From NCBI GenBank assembly GCA_022560025.1, contig JAFISE010000015.1:240946-304945 (forward strand): a stretch of DNA of 64,000 nucleotides, written 5' to 3'. Position numbers and translations under genes: made by a program. Positions within the stretch are counted from its first letter, which is position 1. The number at the start of each line of letters is the position of its first letter. This document shows, piece by piece, positions 22,394 through 34,415 of this stretch. The stretch comes from Stagonosporopsis chrysanthemi. Taxonomy: Eukaryota; Ascomycota; Dothideomycetes; Pleosporales; Didymellaceae. The notes under the pieces are model-generated. The model searched no databases and was not told the origin of the DNA. It saw only the letters and a program-made list of their open reading frames with translations.

Positions 22394-24499
22394 TTAGTAC
22401 GGTGCTGTCTCGCGCTTGAGCCACGCGAGTGTGAGAGGGTCTTTCTTGAAGTACTCGCTCGTCTTCTCGAATACCTCTTCATGGTAAGCATTGATGAACT
22501 GCTTCTCGTCTTCAGTGAGCAGACTGAGGTCGACAAGATTCCTGCAGTGAGGAGTCATCGTGACATGCTCGAACCCGAGATACGGCTTGTCGCCGAACTG
22601 GTGCTTCGTCTCCACTTCCTTGACCATGACCATGTTCTCGATCCGAATCCCGAATTTACCGTCTTCGTAGTATCCAGGTTCATCAGATATGACATTGCCG
22701 ACCGCCAGCGCAACTTCAGAGTACTGAACTCTTGTACCGATACCGATTGGGCCTTCGTGAACGTTGAGGAATGAGCCAACTCCGTGTCCAGTTCCGTGTC
22801 GGTAGTCAAGTCCTTCGGCCCAGAGGAATTGGCGAGCAAGTACGTCGATGGCGAAACCCGTTGTACCCTTTGGGAACTTAATGCGCTCAAGAGCAACGTT
22901 TCCCTTGAGCACGAGAGTGTACGCCTTTCGCTCCATCTCAGTCGGCTCGCCGAAGTGTAGCGTTCTTGTGGTGTCGGTGGTGCCGTCCTGGTACTGTGCG
23001 CCGGAGTCGCAAAGGTAAATTGCCTTCGGGTCGATGGTTGCGCATTCACCCTTCTCTGGCTTGTAGTGGATAACCGCAGCATTTGCGCCGGTCGAGGAGA
23101 TGGTGTCGAATGAGAGGCCCATGAACGCGTTGTGTTTGGAGCGTATGTTTTCCAGCTTATCAGCACCGTCTACTTCGTCGAGTGTGGCCTTTTTGTTGAT
23201 CAGTTGGTCCTCCAGCCACGCGAAGTACTCGCTAAGAGCTGCACCATCGCGAATGTGGCATTGACGCATGCCTTCCAGCTCGACTTCGTTCTTGACAGCC
23301 TTCGCGTCACCGACTGGACTGCGCACCTCTTCGACCTTGTCCTCACCACCGAGAGCCTTGTTGAGGGCCCAGGATGCTCGGTTGGACGTAAGGAACTTCT
23401 TCTTCGCCTCGGACTCGTCCTTGACTTCCAGCGACGTCTTGCTGAGGGCGGCAACGTCCTGAAATATGGCCTCGTAGGGACGAATCTCGACCTTGTCACC
23501 GAGATGATCCCTGACCTGTTGTGGCAACTTGCTTTCGTCGACGTAGAGGGTAGCAGCGGTGGGTGTGATGACAGCGTAAGAAAAGAAGACAGGATTGTAC
23601 GGGATACTGCCATGGATTAGACAAGAAAGCAGCTCTGAACACTCCATATACATACTCGTTTCCGCGCAGATTGAACAGCCAGGCGATCTCGTCCAGCATA
23701 GAGACCACAAAACCCAGACTCTTCCTCTTCTCAAGCTCTTTGCGCAAGTCTGCGATCTTGTCTTCGAAGCTCTTGCCAGAGAACTCTAGAGGCTGCACAA
23801 TGACCTTCTCGCTAGGGTGGCTAGGCCGGTCCTTCCATACAGCATCCACGAGATTCTCGTCAACAGCCTTGTATTCACCGCCCTTCTTCTTGATCTTCTC
23901 GGCCAGTTTCCTAGCGTCGGCCGCTGTCACTACGCTGGGATCCACTGCGACGACCTTGCCTCCCTCCACACGATCCACAGTCCATTCCTGGATGGTCGGG
24001 ACATCTTGGATGCCCTGCTTAAGGAGCTCCCAGTTGCCGTCGAGTTGCTTTTCAGCCTGGTTGAAATAGCGTCCGTCGGTGGACAAGGCAGCCTTATCCT
24101 GCGTGATAACCGCATAACCGGCAGAGCCAGTGAAGCCGCTGATGTATGCTGAGGGGAATCAATAGGTGTGCTGCGAGAGGCGGCGGGGGATCTGACCTCG
24201 ACGGGCGTCGCAAGGGGCAATGTACTCGCTTTGGTGGCTGTCTTCGGACGGCACCACTGCATGTGTGTTAGCGAGTGCTCTGTATTGCTTGGTCCGGGCT
24301 TGCTACTGTAGATGTCGACATTGCGCTCCTTCATGAGCTTGCGGAGCTCCGCCAGCCGCCCAGTGGTGTCGACTTTGGACATATCGATGGCACGCAGGGC
24401 AGTAGAAGCGTGGAAGGCTCGAGTAGTGACAGAAAGATTTCTGGCGGCGTACACTGCTGCTGTCGCGTGTGTGCACAACAATGACCGTGGCAGAAGCAT
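22394..24499 (-). CDS. AMPP: Xaa-Pro aminopeptidase P (AMPP, M24B family)
   Basis: Removes N-terminal residues preceding proline, using two Mn ions. Four exons (24499-24307, 24256-24197, 24148-23656, 23606-22394) give 652 aa. Two creatinase-like N-terminal domains carry VPSEDSHQSEYIAPCD, YISGFTGSAG and LDEIAWLFNLRG. The pita-bread catalytic domain has the metal ligands in YLCDSGAQYQDGTTDTTRT, RHGTGHGVGSFLNVHEGP, ISDEPGYYEDGKFGIRIEN and GFEHVTMTPHCRNLVD. The first 39 residues are basic, hydroxylated and nearly free of acid, as in mitochondrial presequences. Met40 (MSKVDTTGRL, start base 24382) fits the cytosolic form. Confidence 0.96.
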
Positions 24500-25094
24500 A
24501 CAGGGCGCCTACTATCGGTATGCAGTGCACCCCACCACAATGGAAACAGCTGCAACACGCGCCGCGGGGTTAGCGTCACCTCGGGGCAGGAGCGACCCGC
24601 CAAGACCTGTCACCTAAACACCTCACCAAGCTGCTCCTGTAGTGCCCACAAAAGTGGGCTGGTCAGCCTTCCATAAAGTCCGTCGACTTCCACGCCGCAG
24701 AAACATGCGATCGCACGGTGGCGACTCACTAGCGAATCCATCAGACGATCGTGGGAGGTAGACGAGCCCAGCCTGCGCCCAAAGTATATAGCTCGAGCAG
24801 CACTATTCGATTTGACTAGTCACACACCCTCGACGCTTCAGGGTATCTTTGTGATTGGGCTGCCGTTTTGAACCGTTGTGGACGGTGAGGCCTGAACACG
24901 GTACGATTTTCTTTCTTGAAAGTACTCTCTGGTTACTTGAGTCTTCATCGTTGCACTTCACAATTTTCTGCGAATTGACCTGGTTGGCTGGTGCTATTTT
25001 TTATTTACTGGTTTGCATTTCTGCCGCTACATGGCGGCGAACCCAAACATATTACAAGCCACTAACAAGTTCAACGCAGACACCCAGATACAGC
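24500..25094. promoter_or_regulatory. divergent promoter region, AMPP / karyopherin
   Basis: 595 bp between divergent start codons. TATATAG at about 24784 lies 310 bp from the karyopherin start. In-frame codons upstream of MSANGAQ (to 24855) look like leader and were not included. Confidence 0.4.
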
Positions 25095-28000
25095 ATGTCT
25101 GCAAATGGTGCTCAGCAGCAGGGTTTTCCCCTCGGCTTTGTCGAAATCGAGGGCCTGGTCAAGTCGCTGTACGATCCTGGGCATGCAAAGAAGATCCCCC
25201 AAACAGAAGCAACATTACGAATCTTACAACGCTCGCCCCAAGGATGGGAGATTGGAGATGCTCTGTTGAAAAGCGACGACGAACAAGTCCGGTTTTTTGG
25301 GGCTCTCACATTGACGGTGAAACTCAATGCTGACTCGTGAGTGCGTCCATATCTGCGGCAGTATTGGAGGACTGATCTTCAGCAGTAACGAACTGAGTGA
25401 GGAGCACTCTGCTCAGCTGCTCTCTACACTCATTGTATGTCCGGATCGTCCATCCGCAATGTCTGTCTAACGACCATATGCAGCTTCATCTAGTTTCGCG
25501 CCCATCATCTTCTATAGCGACGCGCAAGGTTACCTCGACAATAGCTCAATACTTCACCAAACCTATTTCAGTATGGAGTCTATGCCTCAGAAGCTTAGTT
25601 GTGTCCTTCGCCACGCAACAACCTGTGCTAGACGACGCACTAGAAGGCCACCCTTCAACATGGGACTTGCTGCCTCAACTGTCTGATGACCAACTCCTCG
25701 TCCTCCTAGACTTTGCAATGAGTTTAGCAGATGAGGCAAAGAAACTTTCGGCGAGTCCGAAGTACGTTTTGTCACTCTTGCGCCTTGCACCAGATTGCTG
25801 ATCTTTGTTAGCCGTAAGGTGCACCACGAAATGATTGCCAACGCAGAAAGTTTAGAGGCTCTTCTGCACTCTGCCTTTGGGCGCGGATTCAAGTACTTAT
25901 CAGTACCAATCAATGACCCTAGCTACAGCGACTCGGTGCAGCAAGGAGAGAAGATTTGCATAGCTGCGTCGAAAGCCTTCATTGTAAGTATGCATATAAT
26001 GGTTGAGTTCTGTGCTGACAAGTCAGGGATGGATTTTTTATGCGCAAACTGAATTTAAGCATGTGCCAGAGAAGCTGAATTACCTTCGATCTGCCACTGA
26101 ACTCGCTTTGACATGCTTAGAGTATCACGTCGAAGATGCCATGGATCTTGTTGCTGAGGTTCTGGAAAACTATCCAACATTCTTCGAGGCTAAGCATCAG
26201 GAAATGTTATGGTCCGCAATTGCGGGTCCTTGGGGACTGGAAATCTTGAGAGAACAGGACGCCGAAACTGTGTCGCTTGCCAGGATAATCATTGCATACG
26301 GTCAAATCCTGCTGGATGCGAAAAGCTTGTACAAGGAACACGATACCGCCCACAATCAACAAGTCATGTGTAAGTCGCTGATTGGTGTTGTTTTCTGGAT
26401 CATACACTGACTATGTACAGCGTTTCTACATGATCTTCTGAAGTATCCGGAGACTGTAGGAGTAGATGACGACGTTGCGCCCGTAGTGCTAGAATTTTGG
26501 AGCGGTTTTGTCAGCGCTATTGCGGAAGAATCGTTCGAATATACGGAGGGAGTATCCCAGCCCCCTTGGATGGATGCTGCGAAAGCAAACGTGTTCAAGG
26601 CTGTCTCCGAGCTTGCGCAAAAGATCATCTACCCTCCGGCCAGCGAAACCAAGGGATGGGACTCTGATACGAAGAAGACATTCAAGGTGTTTCGCATCGA
26701 CGTGCGAGACATCATTATGGAAGCCTACGAGTCACTTCGTGATATCATGACAGATCAGTTCATCGACTTCACCCTGCAGGCGCTTGGGACAGGCAATTGG
26801 CTGGATCTTGAAGCCGGTCTTTTCTGCCTGATGTCCATCGCAGATGCTTTCCAAGAGAGGGATGACGAGCGCCTCAATCGTCTGTTCGAGCAACCCATAT
26901 TCTCGGCTATGTCTGCCGATACAGAGATACCTGCTATCACTCGACGATCTGCAGTAGAACTAGTCGCAGCTCTGAATCAGTTCTTCTTACGCAACCCCCG
27001 GTTCCTGCCACAGGTGCTACCATTCCTACTAAAAGCACTGGCTCAGCCAGCACTCGCTCATTCTGCGGCCAAGTCTTTCGCGTCACTGTGTTCGGAATGC
27101 AGAAAATCGCTTACTGGCGAGCTTGACTCATTCTTTCAGATGTACGAGCAGTTCCTCACATATCCAACTGCCGAAGAGTTCACGAAGAGCAAGGTTCTTG
27201 AAGGCATTGCTGCTATCGTGCAGTCAGCGAATACGGAGGAGAAGCAGCTCGTTGGTGTCAGGCAGCTCTTCACTTACATTGCGCACGATGCGATGAGCGC
27301 CATAAGAGTAACGAAGGAGGAGAATGACCCAGATCAAGGACAGGTACTTGCACTGACGACTCTTAAATGCCTGTCAAGTATAGGTCGCGCACTACAGGCT
27401 CTTGACGAGGAGGTAGTAGACCTCGAAGCAGATTCAAAAGCCGAAACATCAAAGTTCTGGTCAGAAGGGCCAGGCAAAGAGATACAGAATCAGGTCATCA
27501 ACATGATCAGCTACCTGACGCAGATCTTTCCAGGAAACGACGAGATCATTGAGTCTGCCTGCAACGTCCTGCGCACAGGCTTCAAGGAATCCCTGCCTGG
27601 CCCTTTTGTTTTGCCCCCGTCCGCTGCTGTTGACTTCATCACCAAGACAACGTTGCAAACTCCACGACTGCCGTTCATTCTCGAGACTGCATGTTGTTGG
27701 CTCTCATCTCACAAGCACAAGCGACCCGCCGATTTCACCACTCAAGCACAGCGACTGCTGCAGCACGATTTGGGGATAATGCAGGAGCTACAACACCCGC
27801 GAAACGATCCAGAGATTGCTGTTGGCTGCATCGAGCTGATCCAACAGTTTGTTAACACAGACCTACGCCTCCTTACACAGGAGCGGCCCGATGTTTTACA
27901 GGGTATGTTTGCTTTCTGTGTCGAGTCGATCAAGTCGCCAGAAGTCCTGCCCAAACGAGCGTCTGCAAAGCTGTGGAAAGACATCTTCGAGTCGACAGGA

Positions 28001-28442
28001 AACTCGCACGGCCAGCATCAAGGCACCTCGCAGGACATTGTCAATCATTTCGGCCATGCAGTCACGCATGCATTGATCACCAATATCTGTGGTGAAGTCG
28101 ACTTTACAAGCTTGGAGCACATCATTGCGCCACTTCGTGCGCTCATCAGATCAGACAAGAACGCGAGGACATACATCACTAGCTCTCTGGCCGAGCAGCC
28201 CCTACTTCAGCGCTATCAACAGGATCCAGGGGTACAGGAGATGGTGCGGAAGTTTATTGAAGGCTCCATGAGGCAAGTAGCAGTTTTTCGTTGCGGCAAA
28301 CTAAAACTGACATACATATAGGAATGCAAAGAGCTCGACTGGATTCCGAGACACAGTCAAGGGCTTTTGGCAGAGCTGCAAGCAGCTTCAAATGCAGCTG
28401 CAGCCTCAGATGATGGCTCAAGGCCACGGTCGTTTCGCGTAG
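25095..28442 (+). CDS. importin-beta family karyopherin, Kap122/importin-13-like
   Basis: Nuclear transport receptor built of HEAT repeats. Seven exons (25095-25336, 25383-25434, 25484-25761, 25812-25983, 26027-26369, 26421-28272, 28322-28442) give 1019 aa. The N-terminal importin-beta domain shows LVKSLYDPG, LQRSPQGWEIGDALL and VRFFGALTLTVKLN, closest to Kap122/Pdr6 and importin-13, whose yeast member imports TFIIA. The rest is alternating helices with no other domain. The last intron starts with GC (AG|GCAAGT) rather than GT; without it the terminal 40 codons would be lost. Exon 2 has tandem acceptors. The subfamily is less certain than the family. Confidence 0.88.
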
Positions 28443-28500
28443 CACGGCAACGACCACGAGTTTGCGGACCATCCAGCACTCTTCGGTAGTGCATACTAGA

Positions 28501-29079
28501 CTAGAATTCGGCGAATGCAGCCAGTGCAAACGTCAAGCCAAACGACAGCTTGAACGCAACGTTATCCTGCACTAACGATCGGACGTTAGTCGATTTGAAG
28601 CGGCGCTGCAGATATGAGTAAGGAATGACATGAATGCCTCTCGATTCGATAAACTAGATCATGATCAGCATTTGCCTGGTCGAGCACAATGGTAGTTCTA
28701 AGCCTGAAGACAGGGCTCTCTGGAAAACCACCCCCATGCTAGCACGGCTTACCTGCAACGCGACGATGCCCAAACCAAGCAGGATGGCCAACGGCTTGCT
28801 GAACACACTGATACCAAGGCCTCCAATCACACCCAGTATACTGCCCATGCTAATCTGCCGCACTGCCCTTGGGTTCGCCGCGCCTGACTGTGTGATCACA
28901 GGTGTATGCGCATCGCGCGCGTATGTGTTGCGTAGATCGCCAAACTTCGCAAGCGGATCTGCCGAGTCACAGCGAACGGCTTGCGAATAACGGAAATTGT
29001 GCACGAGTAGGGGTGTGGACAGGATCAATGGTGTCGCGAGGAGCGCACCGCGGCGCAAGCCAGGGAGGAGGAAAGACAT
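28501..29079 (-). CDS. FUN14: FUN14-domain mitochondrial membrane protein
   Basis: Outer or inner mitochondrial membrane protein of the FUN14 family (FUNDC1 is the mitophagy receptor in animals). Two exons (29079-28753, 28653-28501) give 159 aa. The domain has SMGSILGVIGGLGISVFSKP, a glycine-rich hydrophobic helix, then IVALQFIESRGIHVIPY across the joint, and a final helix KLSFGLTFALAAFAEF. I chose MSFLLPG for its adenine at -3. An in-frame ATG at 29217 would add 46 Ser/Arg/Gln-rich residues. Its stop is 58 bp from that of the facing karyopherin gene. Confidence 0.88.
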
Positions 29080-29468
29080 CGTGGGTGCGGATGGTGGTTG
29101 CTGCTGCTGGAGGTACGCAGACAGCTGGCGTTCGATTGGAGCGTTGCGAGGAACTCGATTTGGGGTCTGGAAGCTGGAACGTAGAGCTTTTGAGGCCAAT
29201 TGACTGCGGGGAGACATGTAGCTTACTGAGACATGCAGCTCTGGAGCTTTTGAAAGCGGGAGCTGATGATGTCACACAATTGGTCGAGCGCGCGCGGGCG
29301 GCGCAGGGATCAGGTGGACCCTGGGGTGGAGCTTCAACGTCGCGTCTTGAGCAACACCGTGATGGTCTCTCCTGTGCCTTCGCGTTGCATCTTCATGTCG
29401 CTCTCTCACGTTTCTTTTTTATAGTAGCTGGCATATTTTGGTAGGTTCGAGGCCTCACCTCAGCTGCA
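29080..29468. promoter_or_regulatory. divergent promoter region, FUN14 / LAS21
   Basis: 389 bp between divergent start codons, partly open in the FUN14 frame (to 29217). A T-rich tract followed by ATAGTA lies about 50 bp upstream of LAS21. Confidence 0.4.
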
Positions 29469-32400
29469 ATGGCGCCACGAACGGCGCTGCTTGCGCTGGC
29501 GAATCTCTTGATTCCCGTTGCGATTCTGATCTTCGCGACTGGCTTCTTTCCGTACAAACCCTTCATGCCGGGACTCGCGGAGTTTGAAAAGCTGCAACTG
29601 GATGCAGAGGATGGCGAGTCTATGCAGCAGCCTCCTGAGGCACCCTTTGACAAACTCGTGTTCATGGTGGTGGATGCGCTGAGGAGCGACTTCGTGTACA
29701 GCGAGGAGAGCGGGATGAGCTTTGTCCAGAGGTACGACTTCTTCCTCAGAACATGATGCGGTCACTGACCATGATACAGTCTCATTCGCGATGGTACCGC
29801 GCTCCCCTACACAGCCCATGCCACCTCTCCCACAATCACTATGCCTCGTGTGAAAGCAATAACCACAGGCTCCATCCCCTCCTTCCTCGACGTGATCCTC
29901 AACTTCGCCGAGTCCGACACGACCTCCACGCTCGCAACGCAAGACACCTGGCTCGCGCAGATTAAAGCCAAGCGCTATGGAGACAAGCAAGGAAAATTGG
30001 TCATGTACGGCGACGATACGTGGTTGAAGCTGTTTCCAGACTTCTTTGAGCGTGCAGACGGGACGAGCAGTTTCTTTGTTTCGGTTGGTCTCCTGCATTT
30101 TCAGATATGTAGCTGGAATGCAATATTGATTTTAGACGCGCAGGACTTCACCGAAGTGGATAACAATGTGACGAGACATGTCCCCAATGAGTTGCTGAAC
30201 GACGACTGGAATGCTATGATTATGCATTACTTGGGCCTGGATCATATTGGGCACAAAGCTGGCCCGAAGAGGTACTTTGCGCTCAAGGCCATACATCGGT
30301 GGTTATATGCTGACTTCCTCCAGTCCGAATATGGTGCCGAAACAGATGGAGATGGACGGAATTGCCCGCACTATATACACGGCTATCGAGAACGAAGATC
30401 ACCTCACCAACACACTATTCGTACTATGCGGCGACCACGGCATGAATGAAGGCGGCAACCATGGCGGCTCGTCGCCAGGCGAAACATCGCCCGCCCTTAT
30501 CTTTATGAGCCCGAAACTAACAAAGATCACTCAAAACCAGCCGAAGGTTCAAAGCCCTGCAAGCCCCAAAACAGAGGGTGAATTTGACTACTACAAGACA
30601 GTTGAACAGAGCGATATCGCACCGACGCTGGCCGGTCTACTGGGCTTTCCGGTGCCGAAGAACAATCTAGGTGTTTTCCTCAGCGAATTCATGGCGTTCT
30701 GGGATGATAGTGAGTTTGCCCTGTCCGTGAGGATTATGAAATTTGGCTGACAAGCTAGACTCGGACCGCAATCAACTTCTGTATAGGAATGCAAGGCAGA
30801 TCAAGCGCATTGTAGAGGCTACATATTCGAATCAGGGTTTTGGTGATGAGCCTTCTTCGTCGGTATCGGAATCTTTGGATTGCGATCATCTCGACAATGG
30901 AGAGAAGCTCGCCTGTCGGTGGAGCAATGTTGTAAGAAGCATTGCTCATGACAACGATGACCTGAAGCAGCGTCATCTCAACAAGGTGAGTCAAAATTCA
31001 GTGCCCTCACGCGAATATTTCCAGATTTGTGTTGCTCACGAAAGCAAGTTTATGCACGATGCCCAAGAGATCATATCCAGCGCCGCTTCTAATTACCACG
31101 TTTCTCTACTGTTCCTCGGCACCGCTCTATCATCACTCGTCTGCGTCTTGGCTTTCTTCACACTCCTGCCACTGAGATCTGTATCTTCTGCTGGTCTCTA
31201 CTACTTCCTCACTCTTGCACTATATGCCGTGCTCATGTTCGCATCTTCCTATGTTGAAGAAGAACATAACTTCTGGTATTGGATCACTTCAGGCTGGTTT
31301 TTCTTCCTTTTCCTACAAAGTGTACGGAGCAAACAAGCCAGTGCAAGTCTGTTCCACCCAGCCCTCTTGGCCTTGATCGCGCACAGAGTGATCAGACGAT
31401 GGAACCAAACGGGTCAGAAATTCGCGGGAGCGGACGATATTGTGACAAGCGGCATCTTCCACGGTAATAGCTCGATCCTATTGTGGGTACTGGTCGGCGC
31501 TACATATCTGGACGTCACAAATCGCATCTCAGCCCATATTGCTCGCTCTGCGGTCACACTCAGCAACCCTCTGTACAGAAGACAGATGGACCCGCAACCG
31601 GCAGACGGGGAACGACTTACTGGTGCGCTTATCACGCTGCCTCTCTGTGGTACGGCATTCATTTTCAAGCTTGCCTTCACCGCCAAAGATGCTCCAGAAC
31701 TGACGTACGCCATCACCCCTGGCTTGATGGCATGGGTTGGAGCATTAGATCTTGTTGGGCTTGTGCGGATGGTGTTTGGAGGCATCGCACTTGTTCTTGT
31801 ATGGATCGTGTTTGCTGAATACCAACGGTCAATGCGGCGAGCAGAGAGGAATTTCAAGGGCCGTGGAGGTGAGTCGCGCAATCCGTGACTGATGCAATGT
31901 GTGCTGACAGATCAGACCTAGCAGTATCCTTCTTCGACCTCTCCACACTGTTCCTCCTCACACAGACGAAAGCGCAGAACGTTCCTCTCTACCTTCTCTT
32001 CCGCTTCCAATTCTTCTTCTTGTGTAAGCCTCCCACCCTCTGTTGTCAAACATTCATCTAACCAACGCAGCACGCCTTACGCTCACGCCTATTCAAATCA
32101 CACTCACGTCCCTCCTTTTGAGCCAGACATCCTTCTTCGCTTTCGGCATCAACAACAGCATATCAAGCATCGATCTATCCAACGCCTACAACGGCGTGAG
32201 CGGGTACAACATCCTAACCGTCGGGCTCCTAGTCTTCCTCTCAAACTGGGCAGGGCCCGCATACTGGTCTCTCGCGGGCGTGCTGCTCCTCGGCGGCTAC
32301 GGCCCGACTCGAGGTGATGCAAGGCAAATACAGACCGCGGCTAAGAACAGGAGCTGGGTGCAGTACGAGCACGAGTACCTGCATGCACAAGCCAAATCGG

Positions 32401-32636
32401 CTGGGACGCAAGAGCGGAATAAGGGCCTGTGGACACAGCATATCAAGCTGCTCACGCTATATACGGGTGTCATGCTAGCGAGTGTCATGGCGAGCTGTAC
32501 GGCACTGAGAACGCATTTGTTCATCTGGACTGTGTTCAGTCCAAAGTATCTCTTCGCGATGGCCTGGGGCATTGCTTGGCATCTGGGCGTTACGGTGGGA
32601 CTGGGCGGCTTGGTGTGGTGTTTGGGAAGCTGGTGA
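29469..32636 (+). CDS. LAS21: GPI ethanolamine phosphate transferase 2 (Las21/Gpi7)
   Basis: ER enzyme that adds ethanolamine phosphate to the second mannose of the GPI anchor. Eight exons (29469-29731, 29780-30083, 30144-30271, 30324-30709, 30759-30985, 31049-31868, 31925-32023, 32071-32636) give 930 aa. A signal-anchor helix leads into an alkaline-phosphatase-like lumenal domain: MVVDALRSDFV with the metal aspartate, YGDDTWLKLFP, HYLGLDHIGHK and CGDHGMNEGGNHGG. About ten membrane helices follow. Intron 2 uses an unusual GTTGGT donor. Intron 5 (30986-31048) is 63 nt with no in-frame stop. Confidence 0.94.
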
Positions 32637-32862
32637 GGTTTGCCTGAGACCATATGAGGAGTTCTCTCGAGGAATAGGTGAGAGGGCTGTCTGGGCTATA
32701 TAAGCTGTATGTTGCTAAACAGGAGAGTTGTGGTCGATATCACATATAAACGCATGCTGTACACATATTTTTGGTGACTCAAAGCAGCTAAATTCCCTTT
32801 TCCATTGATGCAACCACACTCTCGATACCATATGCACGTAGCCTTTGAGGCTATCTATCTGC

Positions 32863-33983
32863 TCACGACCAAACGCACTCAGGACTCTGCCTCTCGTCTG
32901 GCCTCAAAGCCTCCTCAACATCCTCCTCAAGACACTCCAACAGCCCCGGCGCCTCCCCTCTGTATCCCCACAGCTTTCCCGCCCGATCCGCCCTGCTCCG
33001 CGAGTTACTCGCAAACAAATACCTTGCCAGCCTCGGAAAATTCGGCAGGTTCGCCATCCGGTCCAGCTCTTCCAGGCTGACTTGCACCGGCTCTGGACCC
33101 TTCACAACACCTCTCTTGGCCATGACTTCGCCCACCCTCTTCGCAACCTCGGTGTGTTCGTACTCCTGGGTAGCCGCGAAGAAATACCCGTTCTCCCCAA
33201 ACCACTCCCCGGCAATCTCCGCATCACCACTCGCTGCCGCTTCAACAATCTTCAAGTACAATCGCATCAAGTCATCGATGTGCACCCAACTCCTCGAATT
33301 CGTGCCCTCGCCGGCATAAAACACGTGTCCCAGCTCCCGACTCTCCTTGACGAGGAAAGGGACGAGCGCGCTCTGCGTCTTGACCAGCCCCTTTCCCCTA
33401 CCATAAATATCAGGCGGACACACGATAGCAACGCGGATTCTGTCGCTCTCGTATTGCGCAGCCGCATGCAGGATTTTCTCCGTGTTGCGATGCAGCGCGG
33501 AGTCCGGCAGGGCGCGCAGCTCCCTCAAATCATCTAGCTGCGCGTCAGACCACGTCTTCGGGTTCTTGCGCCCGAGGAAGGACTCTGAAGCCCAGTCGCT
33601 CACTAGCCCGGTGCCGGAGAGATGGATTAGGTAACCTGGTTCCTCCTTCTTACGCCGCAGACCAGCGAGCAGCGCACGCAGACTGGGTTCGTGATCCGAG
33701 TCACCGCAGTGGATCACGATGTCTGCGTTTTCTGCGGCTGTGGAGAGGATGTCTGTGGAGTCATAGTCGCCGCGCAGGATGGTGACGTGCGGGTATGTGG
33801 TTGAGAATGTTGGAGGGACGCGGCGGAGGAGTACGGTGATGGGCCAGTTGGGGTGCGTGGTGGCGAGAGTATGGAGGACGGAGCCGCCGATGTAGCCTGT
33901 GCTGCCTGTACTGTTGTTGTTCATTAGTATGGTGGTAATGTGTACGAGTTGGAGGAGGCGTACAGGAAGATTTTGGGAAGCAT
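32863..33983 (-). CDS. NAD(P)-binding epimerase/NmrA-like (atypical SDR) protein
   Basis: Rossmann-fold oxidoreductase or sensor of unknown substrate. Two exons (33983-33964, 33910-32863) give 355 aa. The very short first exon encodes MLPKIF; splicing restores LTGSTGYIGGSVL, with the GxxGxxG dinucleotide-binding motif at residues 9-15. Later blocks VLLRR, ADIVIHCGDSD, LIHLSGTGLVSD and IVCPPDIYGRGKG fit extended or atypical SDRs. I do not see a clear YxxxK catalytic pair, so it may be non-catalytic or use another residue. It is convergent with LAS21. Confidence 0.85.
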
Positions 33984-34415
33984 GGTGGAGGTCTGGATAT
34001 TCTGATTAGACTACAAGTCGACGGAGAACTCGCTGGACACGGGACGAGTCGTCGATGAGTATGTTCTCCAGCCTTGAGTCTTTAGTTCGCTGATACATGT
34101 ATCATGCTCTCTCGTCACGTCATATATGTGCTGATTTGTAAGCGACTTGATGACCGGCAGGCCCCATCACCTGCACCTACAACGACGATTAAAGCAGGCC
34201 AAAGCATATGGACCAATCCTTGATTTGTAACTTTTGCATTACTGTCTGATGCCCAGTACGCTACGCTACGTATACAAATGCATTTCAAAAGCAAAAGACC
34301 GCCGCCCTAATGATCCAAGACATAACAAAAAGGAGATAACGCTAACCACGCTCATGAATGCCCCTTCCCATCTATGCGTCCCAGGCTAAGACAAAACCTG
34401 CTTTCCAATACTGTA
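33984..34415. other. intergenic region, epimerase promoter and ABC transporter 3' end
   Basis: 432 bp. Expected promoter of the epimerase-like gene and 3' UTR of the ABC transporter gene. No ORF or repeat of note. Confidence 0.4.

Noticed and set aside
29080..29217. 46-codon N-terminal extension of FUN14
   Set aside because: Its ATG has a poor context (T at -3) and Ser/Gln-rich sequence unlike the family; kept only as an alternative start.
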